From: Sandaracinaceae bacterium
GTDB taxonomy: Bacteria; Myxococcota_A; Polyangia; Polyangiales; Houyiibacteriaceae
Assembly: GCA_016706685.1 (NCBI GenBank)
Contig: JADJJE010000008.1
Coordinates: forward strand, 124,001-188,000
Length of the DNA stretch: 64,000 nt
Reading direction: 5' to 3'
In this document: one piece after another, positions 17,194 to 26,477 of the stretch
How positions within the stretch are numbered: the first letter of the stretch is position 1
How the letters are laid out: each line of letters opens with the position of its first letter
Translations under genes and position numbers: made by a program
The notes under the pieces: model-generated
Seen by the model: only the letters and a program-made list of their open reading frames with translations
The model's database searches: none
What the model was told of the DNA's origin: nothing

Positions 17194-18288
17194 TCACTCG
17201 ACGCAGCCGCACGGGAAGTAGGTGCGGATGAATGGGCGGAACGAGAGCTCGCCGGAGCTCGTGGAGAAGCCACTGCCTGCGAAGGGCTCGGTCCAGGAGT
17301 AGGGCGCCGCGTAGCAATAGTCGGGGGCGCGAGCGAGCACGAGCACGTCCGTGGTGCGCTCGATGGGGATGCCCGTCACGGGGTGGCGCTCCACGCTCCA
17401 TGGCGCCTGCGCCATTCGTGCACCGAACGGCTGGGCGTCGCGCGCGAGCCAGGCCCGCCCAGCTTGTTCTAGGACGGCGCGCTCGATGGCCGGCTCGGAG
17501 CTCCCCGCTGGCACGCAGAGGGCTGGGTTGTCGCGCTGGATGACCCCGGCGGGAGTGCGCAGGGTGAACGTCCCACGCGCCACCACGGGGCCCACCACCG
17601 GGTCTCCGGCAGCGCCGTCGGGCGGATTGACCATGGGGATGACGCTCATCGTGATGCGGTGCGTGCTGCCGGGCCGGAAGAGGCCCGCCGACCAACCGCG
17701 CGCGACCAGCTCGCGCAAGACCTCCGAGCCGGGAACCACCCCGGCCGCGGGCGTGGGGTTGATGAACTGCCCGCGCCAAGTCGTGTACATGTTCCGCTCC
17801 GACCACTCGCCGAACGGCAGGAAGGTGGTCTCGATGGCGCGTCCGTCGACCTCGAAGCGAGCGCGGTACTGGATCCCGGCGGCCACCTGCAGACGGTCGT
17901 TGCTGACCCCTGGGCGCCCCATCATCGCGTTGACGGCCGAGCGGTCCATGTACACGCGGAAGAACATCCCCGCCCCGAGATCGAAGGTGTCGGCCAGCGA
18001 GCTCGGCTGGATGGCGTGCACGGTGAAGTCCTGCCGCGTGAAGACCACCTCGCCCACGTGGGCGCGGTGCATCTCGTTCAGGATGCCTTGGTCTTGCGCC
18101 GGCAGACTCGACGTCGCCGGGGGGGGTTGGGAGGCCTGTGGGGGTGACGCGGCAGCGGCTTCACGCGCGTTGGCGCGCTCGCGATCCCGCGCGCTTGGCC
18201 CGGAGCGCTGACCGAGCGTCGGGAGCGCAGGAGAGGCGACTACGATACTGAGGAGCAGGGCTCCGAGGAGGCGATGACGTCGATTCAT
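17194..18288 (-). CDS. Secreted protein of unknown function, 364 aa
   Basis: A signal sequence (LLGALLLSIVVASPALPTLG) is followed by a basic/Ala-rich segment and a Pro/Ser/Gln linker, then a ~270-residue domain beginning about residue 70. It has four Cys (LCVPAG, DYCYAA and a terminal FPCGCVE), suggesting disulfides and export. No catalytic motif is evident. It diverges from the membrane-protein gene at 18438; the shared spacer contains a strong hairpin. Confidence 0.7.
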   Translation of the reverse strand: MNRRHRLLGALLLSIVVASPALPTLGQRSGPSARDRERANAREAAAASPPQASQPPPATSSLPAQDQGILNEMHRAHVGEVVFTRQDFTVHAIQPSSLADTFDLGAGMFFRVYMDRSAVNAMMGRPGVSNDRLQVAAGIQYRARFEVDGRAIETTFLPFGEWSERNMYTTWRGQFINPTPAAGVVPGSEVLRELVARGWSAGLFRPGSTHRITMSVIPMVNPPDGAAGDPVVGPVVARGTFTLRTPAGVIQRDNPALCVPAGSSEPAIERAVLEQAGRAWLARDAQPFGARMAQAPWSVERHPVTGIPIERTTDVLVLARAPDYCYAAPYSWTEPFAGSGFSTSSGELSFRPFIRTYFPCGCVE

Positions 18289-18320
18289 GCAGATGATTCC
18301 GAGGAGGGGCCCGCCCGAGG

Positions 18321-18356
18321 CGGGAGACGCTTCGCAGCCACTGGCTGCGTCTCCCG
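18321..18356. other. Strong stem-loop in divergent spacer
   Basis: CGGGAGACGC (18321-18330) pairs perfectly with GCGTCTCCCG (18347-18356). Inside, AGCC-ACT-GGCT adds a second helix with a 5-nt bulge. It sits in the 149-bp spacer between two divergent genes, so it could be a leader structure of either transcript or part of an operator. No U-tract follows on either side. Confidence 0.5.
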
Positions 18357-18437
18357 AGGTCAGTGGCCGCGCGACACGAATCGATCACCACCCGCGTGCG
18401 ATTCGCGCAGACCGACGTAAGCTCCCGGCGCAGGTCC

Positions 18438-18983
18438 ATGCGCACCCACACTCGCTTCTTCCTCGTGGACCAGTTCGCCGTCCCCATCGTCTTCAACTTC
18501 TTGCTCAACGGGTGGCTGGCGTCGCAGCTCTTCGCGCACCTCCCCGCCGTGCCGCTCTGGGGGGCCGAGAGCATCGGGCTCGACACGCTGGCGACCAGCT
18601 TCTTGCTGCCCTTCCTGACGTTCGTCATCACGGCTCGGGTGCTCGGCTTTCTCGTTCGCTGGGGCAAGGTGGAGCCCCTCGTCACCCTGCCGAGTGGGCA
18701 CTTGCCGAGCCGGCTCGTCGACGCCCTCGCTCGTCAGCGCGCCTCCCTGTCGGGGGCAGGCTTCGGTCTGGCCTGTGCCGCCACGCTGGGGTCGCTGACG
18801 CTCGTCGTGTTCCGCGTGCTGCGCGTCGAGTCCCTCGAGCTGCGGGACTTCTTGTGGTTCAAGGCGGCGTACGCAGCGCTGCTGACAGCCTTCGTCTCGG
18901 TCATCATCGCCTGGGCGTGCCTCATCCGGATCTCACGGGAGGCCGGCGCCCATGCGCCCGTCTCGGACAACCACGCCGGCTGA
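18438..18983 (+). CDS. Four-helix integral membrane protein of unknown function
   Basis: 181 residues from the ATG at 18438 (an in-frame GTG lies 25 codons upstream, but it adds only polar, basic sequence). Four hydrophobic segments are visible at about 10-30, 47-67, 105-125 and 137-160, separated by a polar loop (VRWGKVEPLVTLPSGHLPSR). The topology and length resemble small uncharacterised membrane proteins; no transport motif is seen. Unlinked to its neighbours by function. Confidence 0.72.
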   Translation: MRTHTRFFLVDQFAVPIVFNFLLNGWLASQLFAHLPAVPLWGAESIGLDTLATSFLLPFLTFVITARVLGFLVRWGKVEPLVTLPSGHLPSRLVDALARQRASLSGAGFGLACAATLGSLTLVVFRVLRVESLELRDFLWFKAAYAALLTAFVSVIIAWACLIRISREAGAHAPVSDNHAG

Positions 18984-19045
18984 GCTCCGCCGAGAGTGGC
19001 CCGGGCCCTGCCAACGGCTCGTGACTCCGCTAGGCTGTTGGCCTC

Positions 19046-19540
19046 ATGCAACGCACTCTGCTCTCGCTGCTCTGCTCGCTCTCGCTTCTCCTCGGCTGCT
19101 CTGAAGCGCGCACGGAGCAGCAGGCGGAGGGCAGCGGCAGCGGTGGCGAGCAGCTCGCGACCAATGTGAACGACGAGGACGAGGAGGGGACGACCAGCAG
19201 CGGCGAGGAGGTCGCCTCCGAACCGGACACGGCGCGGTCACCGGGTGCGTGTCCTCGGTCCTACGGCGACCAGACCCCCACCTGCGCGGCAGACGACTTC
19301 CCCTCCGACTGCACATACCCCGAGGGAACGTGCGGCTGCCGTCAACCCACCTACTGCGGTGGCGCCGCTCCGCCGCCCATGCCGCGGACCTGGGTCTGCG
19401 AGGCTCCATCGGTGCCCTGCCCTGCGGCCGGCACCCCGTGCTCGGGCCCCGGGCGGTGCAGCAACCAACGGTGCGGCTGGCAGGGCGTGGCCTGTGAGAA
19501 CGGCGTCTGGACCCCGTACTTTCAGTCGCCGCCCCCCTGA
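19046..19540 (+). CDS. Cys-rich lipoprotein
   Basis: 164 residues. Signal with lipobox LLLGC (Cys 18), an acidic Glu/Ser/Asp linker to about residue 65, then a Cys-rich domain (ten Cys, e.g. CGCRQPTYC, CSGPGRCSNQRC) likely held by disulfides. It ends 2 bp before the convergent kelch gene. Similar in build to the lipoprotein at 15608. Function unknown. Confidence 0.72.
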   Translation: MQRTLLSLLCSLSLLLGCSEARTEQQAEGSGSGGEQLATNVNDEDEEGTTSSGEEVASEPDTARSPGACPRSYGDQTPTCAADDFPSDCTYPEGTCGCRQPTYCGGAAPPPMPRTWVCEAPSVPCPAAGTPCSGPGRCSNQRCGWQGVACENGVWTPYFQSPPP

Positions 19541-19542
19541 CC

Positions 19543-21585
19543 TCACGGCGTGAAGAGGAACACGCGCAGCTGCCCGTCCGGCGCATCGTGCGTGGTCACC
19601 ACCAGCACGCGGTCGCGGTAGGCGAACGCCCGCACGTGCGTGGACTCGAAGGGCAGCGTCAGCTCGCTCGCGGCCCACGTGTTGGTCTCCGTGTCGTACA
19701 CCTCGATGGCGCGCGTGCTGGTGGCGTCCTGGCCGCTCACCACGCTGCCGCCCACCAGCACCAGGCGCTCGCCCAGGGCCACCAGCTGCGGGGAGAGGCG
19801 CGTCTCGCTGGGGCACGCCATGGGCGCGAAGTCGCGCGTGGTGAACGAGAACACCTCGCACTCGCTCACCAGCTGGAAGTTGTCGCGCATGCCGCCCACC
19901 AGGAAGAAGCGCTCGCCCAGCGCCTCGCCCCCGAAGGCCCGCCGCACACGCGGCAGCGCAAAGCCCGCGTCCGTGAACGCGGCGCCGTCCAGCGCGCGCT
20001 GCTCCACCGTGGTCAGGTGCTGGAACGCGGCCATGCCCTCACGTGACGGGTCGTAATTCAGGCCCCCCATGACCAGCAGCTCGCCGCTGGGCGCGCGCGT
20101 CAGCGCGAACTGCGTGCGCCCGAGTCCGAGCGCAGGCGCCGGGCTCCACGTGCCGGCCGTCACGTCGTAGACGAACGACTCGTTGTGCGCCACGGCCTCA
20201 CCGCCCGCGTCGGGGATTCCGAAGCCGCCCACCGACACGAAGTGCGTGTCGTCGGTGGCGATCACCGCCATGGTCTGGCGGTTCTCGGGATACGGCTGCA
20301 GTGGCTCCCAGCGCAGCGTGGGCAGGTGCAGGCGGCGCGCGTCGTGGCTGAAGTTCTCGGGCGCGAAGTCGTGCTGGCCGTGGCTGGTGTTGCCGCCGAA
20401 GAGGTACAGCCAGTCGTCGAGGACCACCATGCCCTGGCGGTTCTTGGTGGGCCCCGTGTAGTCCACCGTCAGCAGCACCGGCTCGGGCGCCGGCCACACG
20501 CGCTCCACGTGCGGGATGCGGTCGTTCACGTCCATGCCGGCGGTCCCGCCAATGGCGAAGACCTGCCCGTTCACCGCCACGTTCTGGTGGAAGAAGCGCG
20601 GGAAGAGCACGCTGCCCGCGCTGCGCCAGGCCGCCTCGCCCGGCGTGAGCACGTGCACCACGCCGTCCATGCCGGTGACCACCACGTCGTTGCCCACGGC
20701 CGCCGCGGCCGCGCCGAAGGGCGACGCGGGCAGCTCGGGGCCACGCGTCCAGCCTGCGTCACGTGGGTTGAAGAGGTGCGTCACTCGCTGCGGCACGCCG
20801 ATGGGGTCCATGCCGCCCACCACCACCAGCTGCCCGCTGGCCGCGGCCACGCCCACGCCGCGCAGCTGGAACGGCGCCTCGATGGAGCGCCAGCCCATGT
20901 CGGCGTTGCGCAGGTCCAGCGCTTCCACGGTGGTGGCCCAGCGCGCCGTGGCCGGGTCGTGGTCGAGATCCCAGCCCCCCGCCACGTACAGCACATGGTC
21001 CAGCACCGCGGCCATGTGGCTCGAGCGCGGCGTGGGCAGCGGAGGCAGGTTCGTCCAGCGGCCGCTCGCGATGTCGTAGCGCGCCACCTCGTTGGTGGAG
21101 CGCAGGCGGTCGGCTGCCTCGTCCGCGTCGTCCGGTGAGTGCTGCGCATAGAGGCCGCCCACGCGGATGAGCGTGCCCTCGTGGGCCACCAGCGCCGCGC
21201 TCTGCAGCCCGCGCTCGAGGCCGGCCAGCTCTTCCCACGCGCCGCTCGCCACGTGCAGGCGCCCGAGGCTCGCGCTCTGGCCCTCGGCCGTGTAGTGGTG
21301 CGACTCGCCGCGGTAGCCGCCCAGCACGTAGAGGTGCTCGCCCCACGCGGCCGCGCCGAAGCTGGTGACGGGCGCAGGCAGGAACGCGTGTGGGCCGGAC
21401 AGAACGCGTGCGTGCTGCATGACGGGGCTCATGCGCACGGCACGCTGCGCGAGGTCTGCCGGGGTCTCGGCGCGAGGCGTGCTGGACGCACACCCTTGCG
21501 GCGCGAGCGCGAGCGAGAGCAGCAGCGCGGTGGTCTGGACGGCACGCAGCGGGGTCTTGTGGATCAGCGAGTGGGGAGAGTTCAT
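19543..21585 (-). CDS. Kelch-repeat lipoprotein of the haem/iron-type operon
   Basis: 680 residues from the ATG at 21585 (an in-frame ATG 15 codons upstream is possible). Signal with lipobox APQGCASS. The mature part consists of about eleven kelch-type blades, seen as recurring LYVLGG, VVVGGM, LVVMGG and FVSVGG motifs followed by W-x-x-L/P turns. Two six-bladed propellers would fit the length. It is last in a minus-strand operon after a HmuY-like lipoprotein and a TonB receptor. A surface-exposed binding or docking role in uptake is inferred from that context. Confidence 0.82.
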   Translation of the reverse strand: MNSPHSLIHKTPLRAVQTTALLLSLALAPQGCASSTPRAETPADLAQRAVRMSPVMQHARVLSGPHAFLPAPVTSFGAAAWGEHLYVLGGYRGESHHYTAEGQSASLGRLHVASGAWEELAGLERGLQSAALVAHEGTLIRVGGLYAQHSPDDADEAADRLRSTNEVARYDIASGRWTNLPPLPTPRSSHMAAVLDHVLYVAGGWDLDHDPATARWATTVEALDLRNADMGWRSIEAPFQLRGVGVAAASGQLVVVGGMDPIGVPQRVTHLFNPRDAGWTRGPELPASPFGAAAAAVGNDVVVTGMDGVVHVLTPGEAAWRSAGSVLFPRFFHQNVAVNGQVFAIGGTAGMDVNDRIPHVERVWPAPEPVLLTVDYTGPTKNRQGMVVLDDWLYLFGGNTSHGQHDFAPENFSHDARRLHLPTLRWEPLQPYPENRQTMAVIATDDTHFVSVGGFGIPDAGGEAVAHNESFVYDVTAGTWSPAPALGLGRTQFALTRAPSGELLVMGGLNYDPSREGMAAFQHLTTVEQRALDGAAFTDAGFALPRVRRAFGGEALGERFFLVGGMRDNFQLVSECEVFSFTTRDFAPMACPSETRLSPQLVALGERLVLVGGSVVSGQDATSTRAIEVYDTETNTWAASELTLPFESTHVRAFAYRDRVLVVTTHDAPDGQLRVFLFTP

Positions 21586-21634
21586 GGGGGTCTTGCGTGA
21601 GTGGTCAGTGTTGCAGTGGGAGAGGGTCATGGCG

Positions 21635-22327
21635 TCACTCCTCGAGCCCCGCGTAGCGCAGGGTGGGATGCCCGGAGCCACCGGCTCCGTCGTAGTAGTC
21701 GTCGATGGCCAGCTTCACGAAGCCGCCCGCCGAGGTGCGCAGCACGAAGACGCGCGCTTTGGGCGAGAGCACGTGGGTGACCACGTCGTAGGCGTACCAG
21801 GGGTCGAGCCCGCCGGAGAACACGTAGTCGGGCAGCGCGTCTTCGTCTTCGCCGTCGGCCACGTCGGTCACGAATGCGGCCATGTCGGGCGCCTCCACCA
21901 CGTCGAAGGGCTGTCCGTCCACCGCGGCCACCGTCACGCCGCCGCTGCCGCTCACCCCGCCGTTGACCACGATGTGGAAGCGTCGAAAAGCCACGTCCCA
22001 GACCGCGTCGTTCAGCGGGTCGGCTGGCATCACCTCGATGCGCGCGTCGAGGTCCACGTAGATCCACTCCTCCGTGTCCGAGGCGTCCACGCGCAACGTG
22101 CCGGCGGTGGCGCTGCGCTCCGTGAACGCCACGTGCAAAGAGACGAAGCCGCCGCCCAGGTCCACGCTGCCCAGGTCACCCGCGTCCAGCACGGGACCAC
22201 CCGCGTCACCGTTGTTGCTGGGAGCGATGTCGCCGCACGCCGCGGCCCCCGCGAGCATGGCCATGAACAGGCCGCCGCCGACCAGAGACTCGAGGAAAGA
22301 AGTGGATGAGATCGGGGTCATGGTCAC
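21635..22327 (-). CDS. HmuY-like haem-binding lipoprotein
   Basis: 230 residues. Lipoprotein signal (AGAAACGD) followed by an Asp/Gly linker. The HmuY pattern is present: a WDVAFRRFHIVVNGG strand pair and a C-terminal FVKLAIDDYYD...GHPTLRY block that closely matches the family. HmuY proteins are surface haemophores that hand haem to a TonB receptor. The gene starts 9 bp after the receptor gene, in the same operon, which supports the role. Haem ligands cannot be assigned by eye. Confidence 0.83.
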   Translation of the reverse strand: MTMTPISSTSFLESLVGGGLFMAMLAGAAACGDIAPSNNGDAGGPVLDAGDLGSVDLGGGFVSLHVAFTERSATAGTLRVDASDTEEWIYVDLDARIEVMPADPLNDAVWDVAFRRFHIVVNGGVSGSGGVTVAAVDGQPFDVVEAPDMAAFVTDVADGEDEDALPDYVFSGGLDPWYAYDVVTHVLSPKARVFVLRTSAGGFVKLAIDDYYDGAGGSGHPTLRYAGLEE

Positions 22328-22336
22328 GCTCGCTCG

Positions 22337-24328
22337 TCAGTAGTCCACGCTCAGCCCCGCGTAGAAGCCGCGAGGACGAATGCTCAGGTAGCGGCCACCG
22401 GCGCCCGCCAGGTTGTCGGCGCCCACGAACAGGCCCACCAGGTCGCCCACGCGCTGCTCGAGGCGCACGTCCAGCGACAGGTACAGGTCGTCCATGACCT
22501 CCTGGTCGTCGCCGTTGGCGTCGGTCTCGTAGAACGGCCGCTGGCCCACCAGGGAGCCACGCACCGTGGCCGAGAAGCCTGCGTCCGCGTGGCTGTACCG
22601 CGCGCGGAAGGTGCCGCGATGTCGCGAGCGCCCCGTGAGCCAGCGGTCACGCTGGAGGTCACGCGCGTCCAAGAACACATAGGCCACCTGGAGATCCAGC
22701 CCCGGCACGGGACGCACTCGCAGCGACAGCTCGGTGCCCTGGGTGATGGCCGAGCTGGTGTTCACGTAGGTGTAGACGACGTTCGCCTGCGTCTCGTCGA
22801 GCGCCGTGTCGATCAGGTCGTCGATCTGATTGCGGTACAGCGACGCACGCACGGTGACCCGCGCGCTGGGAGTCCACTCGCCCTCGAGCTGCATGCTCCA
22901 GGACGTCTCGGGGCGCACGTCCGGGTTGCCCACCACGCGATAGCCCACGCTGGGGTTCTCGAACGTGAGGTACAGCTCCTTGAAGTTGGGCGCTCGAAAG
23001 CCCCGCCCCACGCTGGCCCGCAGCACCAGGCGCTCGTGCGGGTCGAGGCGCACCGCTAGCTTCGGCGACGGCACGGTGCCGAACTGCGAGTCCACGTCCA
23101 CGCGGAAGCCCGGCGCAATGGTGAAGTTGAGCCCGCGGTGCACCAGCCACTGGTGCTGCGCGAAGGGCGACGTGCGCGTGCGCCGGCCCACGCGGCTCAA
23201 CCGGTCGGCCACCAGCGACTCCTGCTGCACGTCGGCGCCCAGCGTCAGCGTGTGGCGCGAGTCATCGCTCACGAAGGTGTACTGCGAGCTCACCTCACCG
23301 AGGCGCTGGCGCGTGTCCTGGTCCAGGTCCTCTTGCGCGCTGCCACGCTGGTCCAGCACGAACTGGTCGACGAACTGCGTGAAGTACACCTGCGTGGCCA
23401 GCGTGCCCCGCGTGAACTCGGTGCTCAGCGTGCCCGCCACGCCCAGCTCGTCGATGCGGTTGTGGCGGTCGTACACGGCGCCCGTCGCGCTGGCATCGAT
23501 GCCCAGCATGTCGCGCCGAGACACGCGCAGCCGCAGGCCGAGGTCGCTCTGCCGCACGCGCTGCGAGAGCCGCAGGCTCCCGTCGTACTGCGTGATCTCG
23601 CTGCCCGTCGTGGCCACATCGGAGCGGTCGAGGTCGTAGGCCCCCACGCGGTGCACGCTCGCGTCCATGCGCGCGCGAAAGCCTCCACGCCGCACGCCCA
23701 CGCCGAGCCCACCGTCCAGCGTGGTGCCCGCGAGGGCATACGGCTCGTAGGTGCCGAGCGAGAGCCTCCCGTCCAGCGCGAGCGGCTGGCTGGCCCGTCG
23801 CGTGATGATGTTGATGACGCCGCCGTGCGCCGCGCTGCCGTACAGCGCCGAGCTGGCGCCGCGCACGATCTCGATGCGCTCCACGTCCTGCAGCGAGAGG
23901 CGCGTGAGATCGAGCGCGCCATCCGAGCGCCCGATGACGGGCTCACCGTCGATCAAGATGAGCGTGTGCTGCGGGTCGAGCCCCTGCATGCGCACCGTGG
24001 TGCCCTGCAGCGCCGGCACGATCTCGATGCCGGGCAGGTCCTCGAGCGCTTCGGCCACGTTCTCGGCGCCGCTCTCCACCAGCTGCGCACGCTCGATCAC
24101 CTCGGTGCCCACCACCGCGTCGCTGCGCCGCTCTTCGCGGCGGCCGGCGGTGGTGACGGTGATCTCGTGAAACTCGTCCTCCTCGGGCACGGGCTGCTCC
24201 GCGGGCACCGTGGGCTCCTCCGGCGCACCAGCACCGCGTTGCGCAAGCACGGTTGGCGCGGGCGCGAGCCACGCTCCGCCACATGCCAGAAGGCACGTGG
24301 CACACGTCATGGGGAAGGAAGGACGCAT
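22337..24328 (-). CDS. TonB-dependent outer-membrane receptor (haem/iron type)
   Basis: 663 residues. A signal sequence precedes a TonB-box-like stretch (FHEITVTT, about 53-60). The plug domain follows at about 65-175 (VVGTEVIERAQL, LEDLPGIEI, LILIDGEPV, IEIVRGASSALYGSAAHGGVINIITRR). A long 22-strand-type barrel ends with the expected aromatic-containing terminal strand (FYAGLSVDY). It lies between two lipoprotein genes with gaps of 15 and 9 bp. Ligand by context is haem or another iron complex; vitamin B12-type receptors share this architecture. Confidence 0.9.
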   Translation of the reverse strand: MRPSFPMTCATCLLACGGAWLAPAPTVLAQRGAGAPEEPTVPAEQPVPEEDEFHEITVTTAGRREERRSDAVVGTEVIERAQLVESGAENVAEALEDLPGIEIVPALQGTTVRMQGLDPQHTLILIDGEPVIGRSDGALDLTRLSLQDVERIEIVRGASSALYGSAAHGGVINIITRRASQPLALDGRLSLGTYEPYALAGTTLDGGLGVGVRRGGFRARMDASVHRVGAYDLDRSDVATTGSEITQYDGSLRLSQRVRQSDLGLRLRVSRRDMLGIDASATGAVYDRHNRIDELGVAGTLSTEFTRGTLATQVYFTQFVDQFVLDQRGSAQEDLDQDTRQRLGEVSSQYTFVSDDSRHTLTLGADVQQESLVADRLSRVGRRTRTSPFAQHQWLVHRGLNFTIAPGFRVDVDSQFGTVPSPKLAVRLDPHERLVLRASVGRGFRAPNFKELYLTFENPSVGYRVVGNPDVRPETSWSMQLEGEWTPSARVTVRASLYRNQIDDLIDTALDETQANVVYTYVNTSSAITQGTELSLRVRPVPGLDLQVAYVFLDARDLQRDRWLTGRSRHRGTFRARYSHADAGFSATVRGSLVGQRPFYETDANGDDQEVMDDLYLSLDVRLEQRVGDLVGLFVGADNLAGAGGRYLSIRPRGFYAGLSVDY

Positions 24329-24343
24329 GGCGAAGACCAGCTC

Positions 24344-25723
24344 TCAGAGCACCGGGGCGACGCTTCCGGCCGTGGTCGCCGCGGTCGTCGACATCCACAG
24401 GGTGGTCGCGTTGCCGCTGCCGAAACCGGGCGCGGCGCTGCGGTACAGGTAGATGTAGCTGGGCAGCGTGTGGTCGAGCGCACCCACCACGGGCTGCATG
24501 GCCCCGTCCTCGAACGCGTTCACGACGGCGAAGGCGTTGGCGGCGGTGAGGGTGGCGCTGTCCTCGCAGTCGGCCTCGTTCACCCCGTCACGCCACAGCA
24601 CGAAGTAAGGCGGGGTGGCCTCTCCGCCATCGTGGATGTCGAAGCACACGGTGCTCGCCGTGGAGAGGAACGCGTAGTCCCCCGTGGCCTGCGTGGCCGC
24701 GCCGTGGAAGCCGACGTCGAGGCGCGGCCCGCCGATGTAGAACTGCGCGCGCAGCTGGCCAGCGCCCGGCCCCACAGGACCCACGCCCGTGTTCGCAGGG
24801 GCTGGATAGCCCACCAGGAACGACACGGTGCCGTGCATGGCCTCGGTCATCAGGCCAGTGATGCGCACGTGGCGGACCGGGGCGTCCAGCTCGCAGAGCG
24901 CGACGTAGCGCGCAGTCGGCGACGCGCTGAGGTCCGTCACCGTGCAGTCGGGCGGCGGCACATCTTCATAGGCCACGGCGGGTGTGTCGCTCAGCGTGAC
25001 CACAGGGGTTTGGGTGCCACCGCTCTGGTAGAAGTAGACCCCGTCGTCGTCCAGCGCGCCGGAATTGGGCGCCCAGACGTGTCCGTAGCGATTGGCAAAG
25101 GTCAGCGTGCTGCGGTCTTCGCAATCGGCACCGTGTTGCCCGTCCAGCCACAGCACCACGGCGGCACGCGTGCTGGCAGAGCCCGGGTGCACGTCGAGGC
25201 AGATGGTCGAGACGGCGTTGATGAAGTCGTGCGGCCCCTCGAAGCCCACCGAGTCGGGCCCGAAGTAGGCGCCCAGGTCGGGCGGCGGCTGAGGCTGACC
25301 ACCCCCGTAGAGCTGGAGCTTGAACTGCCCCGCCGTGAGCGCGGCCTGCGGTCCCGCCGCGTCGGTCAGCCCCAGGAACAGCTGCGTGGAGGCGTGCGCG
25401 CGAGCTGCGGTCAGCCCCACGATGCGCACGTGGCGCACGGAGTTCTCGAGCGGACAGATGGCCACGTTCTGAGCGCCGGCGCCCACCTGGCTGGCGACGC
25501 ACACGGGCGCCGATGAATCTTCATCGATACCTTGGTCCTGCGGCAGGCCGTTGTCTGAAGTGATACCACCGTCGTCCGGAACCCCTTCATCGTCCGGGAC
25601 GCCCCTGTCCGGCGGGGTACCCTGGTCGTGCGGTGTCATCCCCTGATCCGTGTTCGATGGGTGGTCGTTGCAGCCAGGCAGGGCGGCGCCAGCCAGCAGA
25701 AAGAGAAGGGCGAAGTGCTTCAT
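24344..25723 (-). CDS. Lipoprotein with two tandem related domains
   Basis: 459 residues. Lipobox LPGCND, then a linker of repeated D-x-G units (DQGTPPDRGVPDDEG), then two homologous ~190-residue units. Each unit starts with a Cys and a segment ending in VRHVRI-GL (SVRHVRIVGL and PVRHVRITGL), and later has STICLDVH or STVCFDIH, then VLW-DG...ADCED-(S/R)-TLT. Conserved Cys in both units suggest disulfides. First gene of the TonB receptor operon, so a surface ligand-binding role is likely. I know no family name for the unit. Confidence 0.8.
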   Translation of the reverse strand: MKHFALLFLLAGAALPGCNDHPSNTDQGMTPHDQGTPPDRGVPDDEGVPDDGGITSDNGLPQDQGIDEDSSAPVCVASQVGAGAQNVAICPLENSVRHVRIVGLTAARAHASTQLFLGLTDAAGPQAALTAGQFKLQLYGGGQPQPPPDLGAYFGPDSVGFEGPHDFINAVSTICLDVHPGSASTRAAVVLWLDGQHGADCEDRSTLTFANRYGHVWAPNSGALDDDGVYFYQSGGTQTPVVTLSDTPAVAYEDVPPPDCTVTDLSASPTARYVALCELDAPVRHVRITGLMTEAMHGTVSFLVGYPAPANTGVGPVGPGAGQLRAQFYIGGPRLDVGFHGAATQATGDYAFLSTASTVCFDIHDGGEATPPYFVLWRDGVNEADCEDSATLTAANAFAVVNAFEDGAMQPVVGALDHTLPSYIYLYRSAAPGFGSGNATTLWMSTTAATTAGSVAPVL

Positions 25724-25744
25724 ACGGCCCCTTCGTGCCGTTAA

Positions 25745-25771
25745 TGAAATTGAAAGTCAAACTCAATTTCA
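25745..25771. promoter_or_regulatory. Perfect 9-bp inverted repeat between uptake operon and carF
   Basis: TGAAATTGA (25745-25753) and TCAATTTCA (25763-25771) form a perfect palindrome with a 9-bp spacer, in an AT-rich island of the 106-bp divergent spacer. It lies 22 bp upstream of the lipoprotein start. The A/T-rich TGAAA...TTTCA shape and the adjacent uptake genes suggest an iron-responsive (Fur-like) operator. The binding protein is inferred. Confidence 0.5.
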
Positions 25772-25829
25772 ACTAATGTGTCTGAGAATTCGCTGTAACG
25801 CTCGGGGCTGGCGGGGACTCTACGTTCTC

Positions 25830-26477
25830 ATGCACCCGCGCCCACACCGGCTGTGGACCTGGCTGGGTGGCGTTGCCCTGCTCGGGGCCGCCGTCGCCTG
25901 GTTTGCGCTGCTGGTGCAGGGGGTGTCGCTAGCGCCGTGGACGTGGGCTGCTGTCACCGCAGGCGCTGGCGCCGCGTTGGGTGCTTGGCTGCTCGCCGAT
26001 CTGATCAGCGGTGTGGTGCACCTGGCCGCGGACGAGCTCGGCGACGAGCGCACTCCGCTGGTGGGGCGCAACGTGATCGCCCCGTTTCGAGAGCACCACG
26101 TGCACCCCACGGCGATGACCGAGCACGGCGTAATGGAGACCAACGGCGACAGCGCGCTCGCGGTGTTGCCCATCCTGCTCGCGGGCGTGTGGCTCGCCCC
26201 CAGCACGCCCACGGTCGCGACCTTTGCGCTCCACGTCGGGCTGCTGTCGTTCAGCGTCGCCATCTTGCTCACGAACCAGATCCACCAGTGGTCCCATGCC
26301 AGGCACGCGCCTTGCACAGTGCGTTGGTTGCAGCGGCACGGTCTGGTCCTCTCGCCCGCGCACCACGCGCAGCACCATCGCCGGCACGACCGCGCCTACT
26401 GCATCACGGGAGGCTGGTGCGATCCGCTCTTGGACCGGCTCCTCTCCTCTCGCCGCCACCCCCGGAGCTCGCCTTGA
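25830..26477 (+). CDS. carF: CarF/TMEM189-type plasmanylethanolamine desaturase
   Basis: 215 residues, membrane protein of the lipid-desaturase (PF10520-type) family. It introduces the vinyl-ether bond that turns plasmanyl into plasmenyl lipids (plasmalogens); in Myxococcus CarF is needed for the light/singlet-oxygen response. The di-iron His clusters are all visible: H64, FREHHVHP (89-92), H99, HQWSH (152-156), AHHAQHHRRHD (178-186), then the family's GGWCDPLLD. Two to four membrane helices flank them. Its stop overlaps the TTG start of folE. Confidence 0.88.
   Translation: MHPRPHRLWTWLGGVALLGAAVAWFALLVQGVSLAPWTWAAVTAGAGAALGAWLLADLISGVVHLAADELGDERTPLVGRNVIAPFREHHVHPTAMTEHGVMETNGDSALAVLPILLAGVWLAPSTPTVATFALHVGLLSFSVAILLTNQIHQWSHARHAPCTVRWLQRHGLVLSPAHHAQHHRRHDRAYCITGGWCDPLLDRLLSSRRHPRSSP

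Noticed and set aside
23138..25516. 792-codon open frame antisense to the TonB receptor and its lipoprotein
   Set aside because: The opposite strand carries clear plug, barrel and lipoprotein motifs. The antisense product is Arg/His/Ala-rich without domains, as expected in high-GC DNA.
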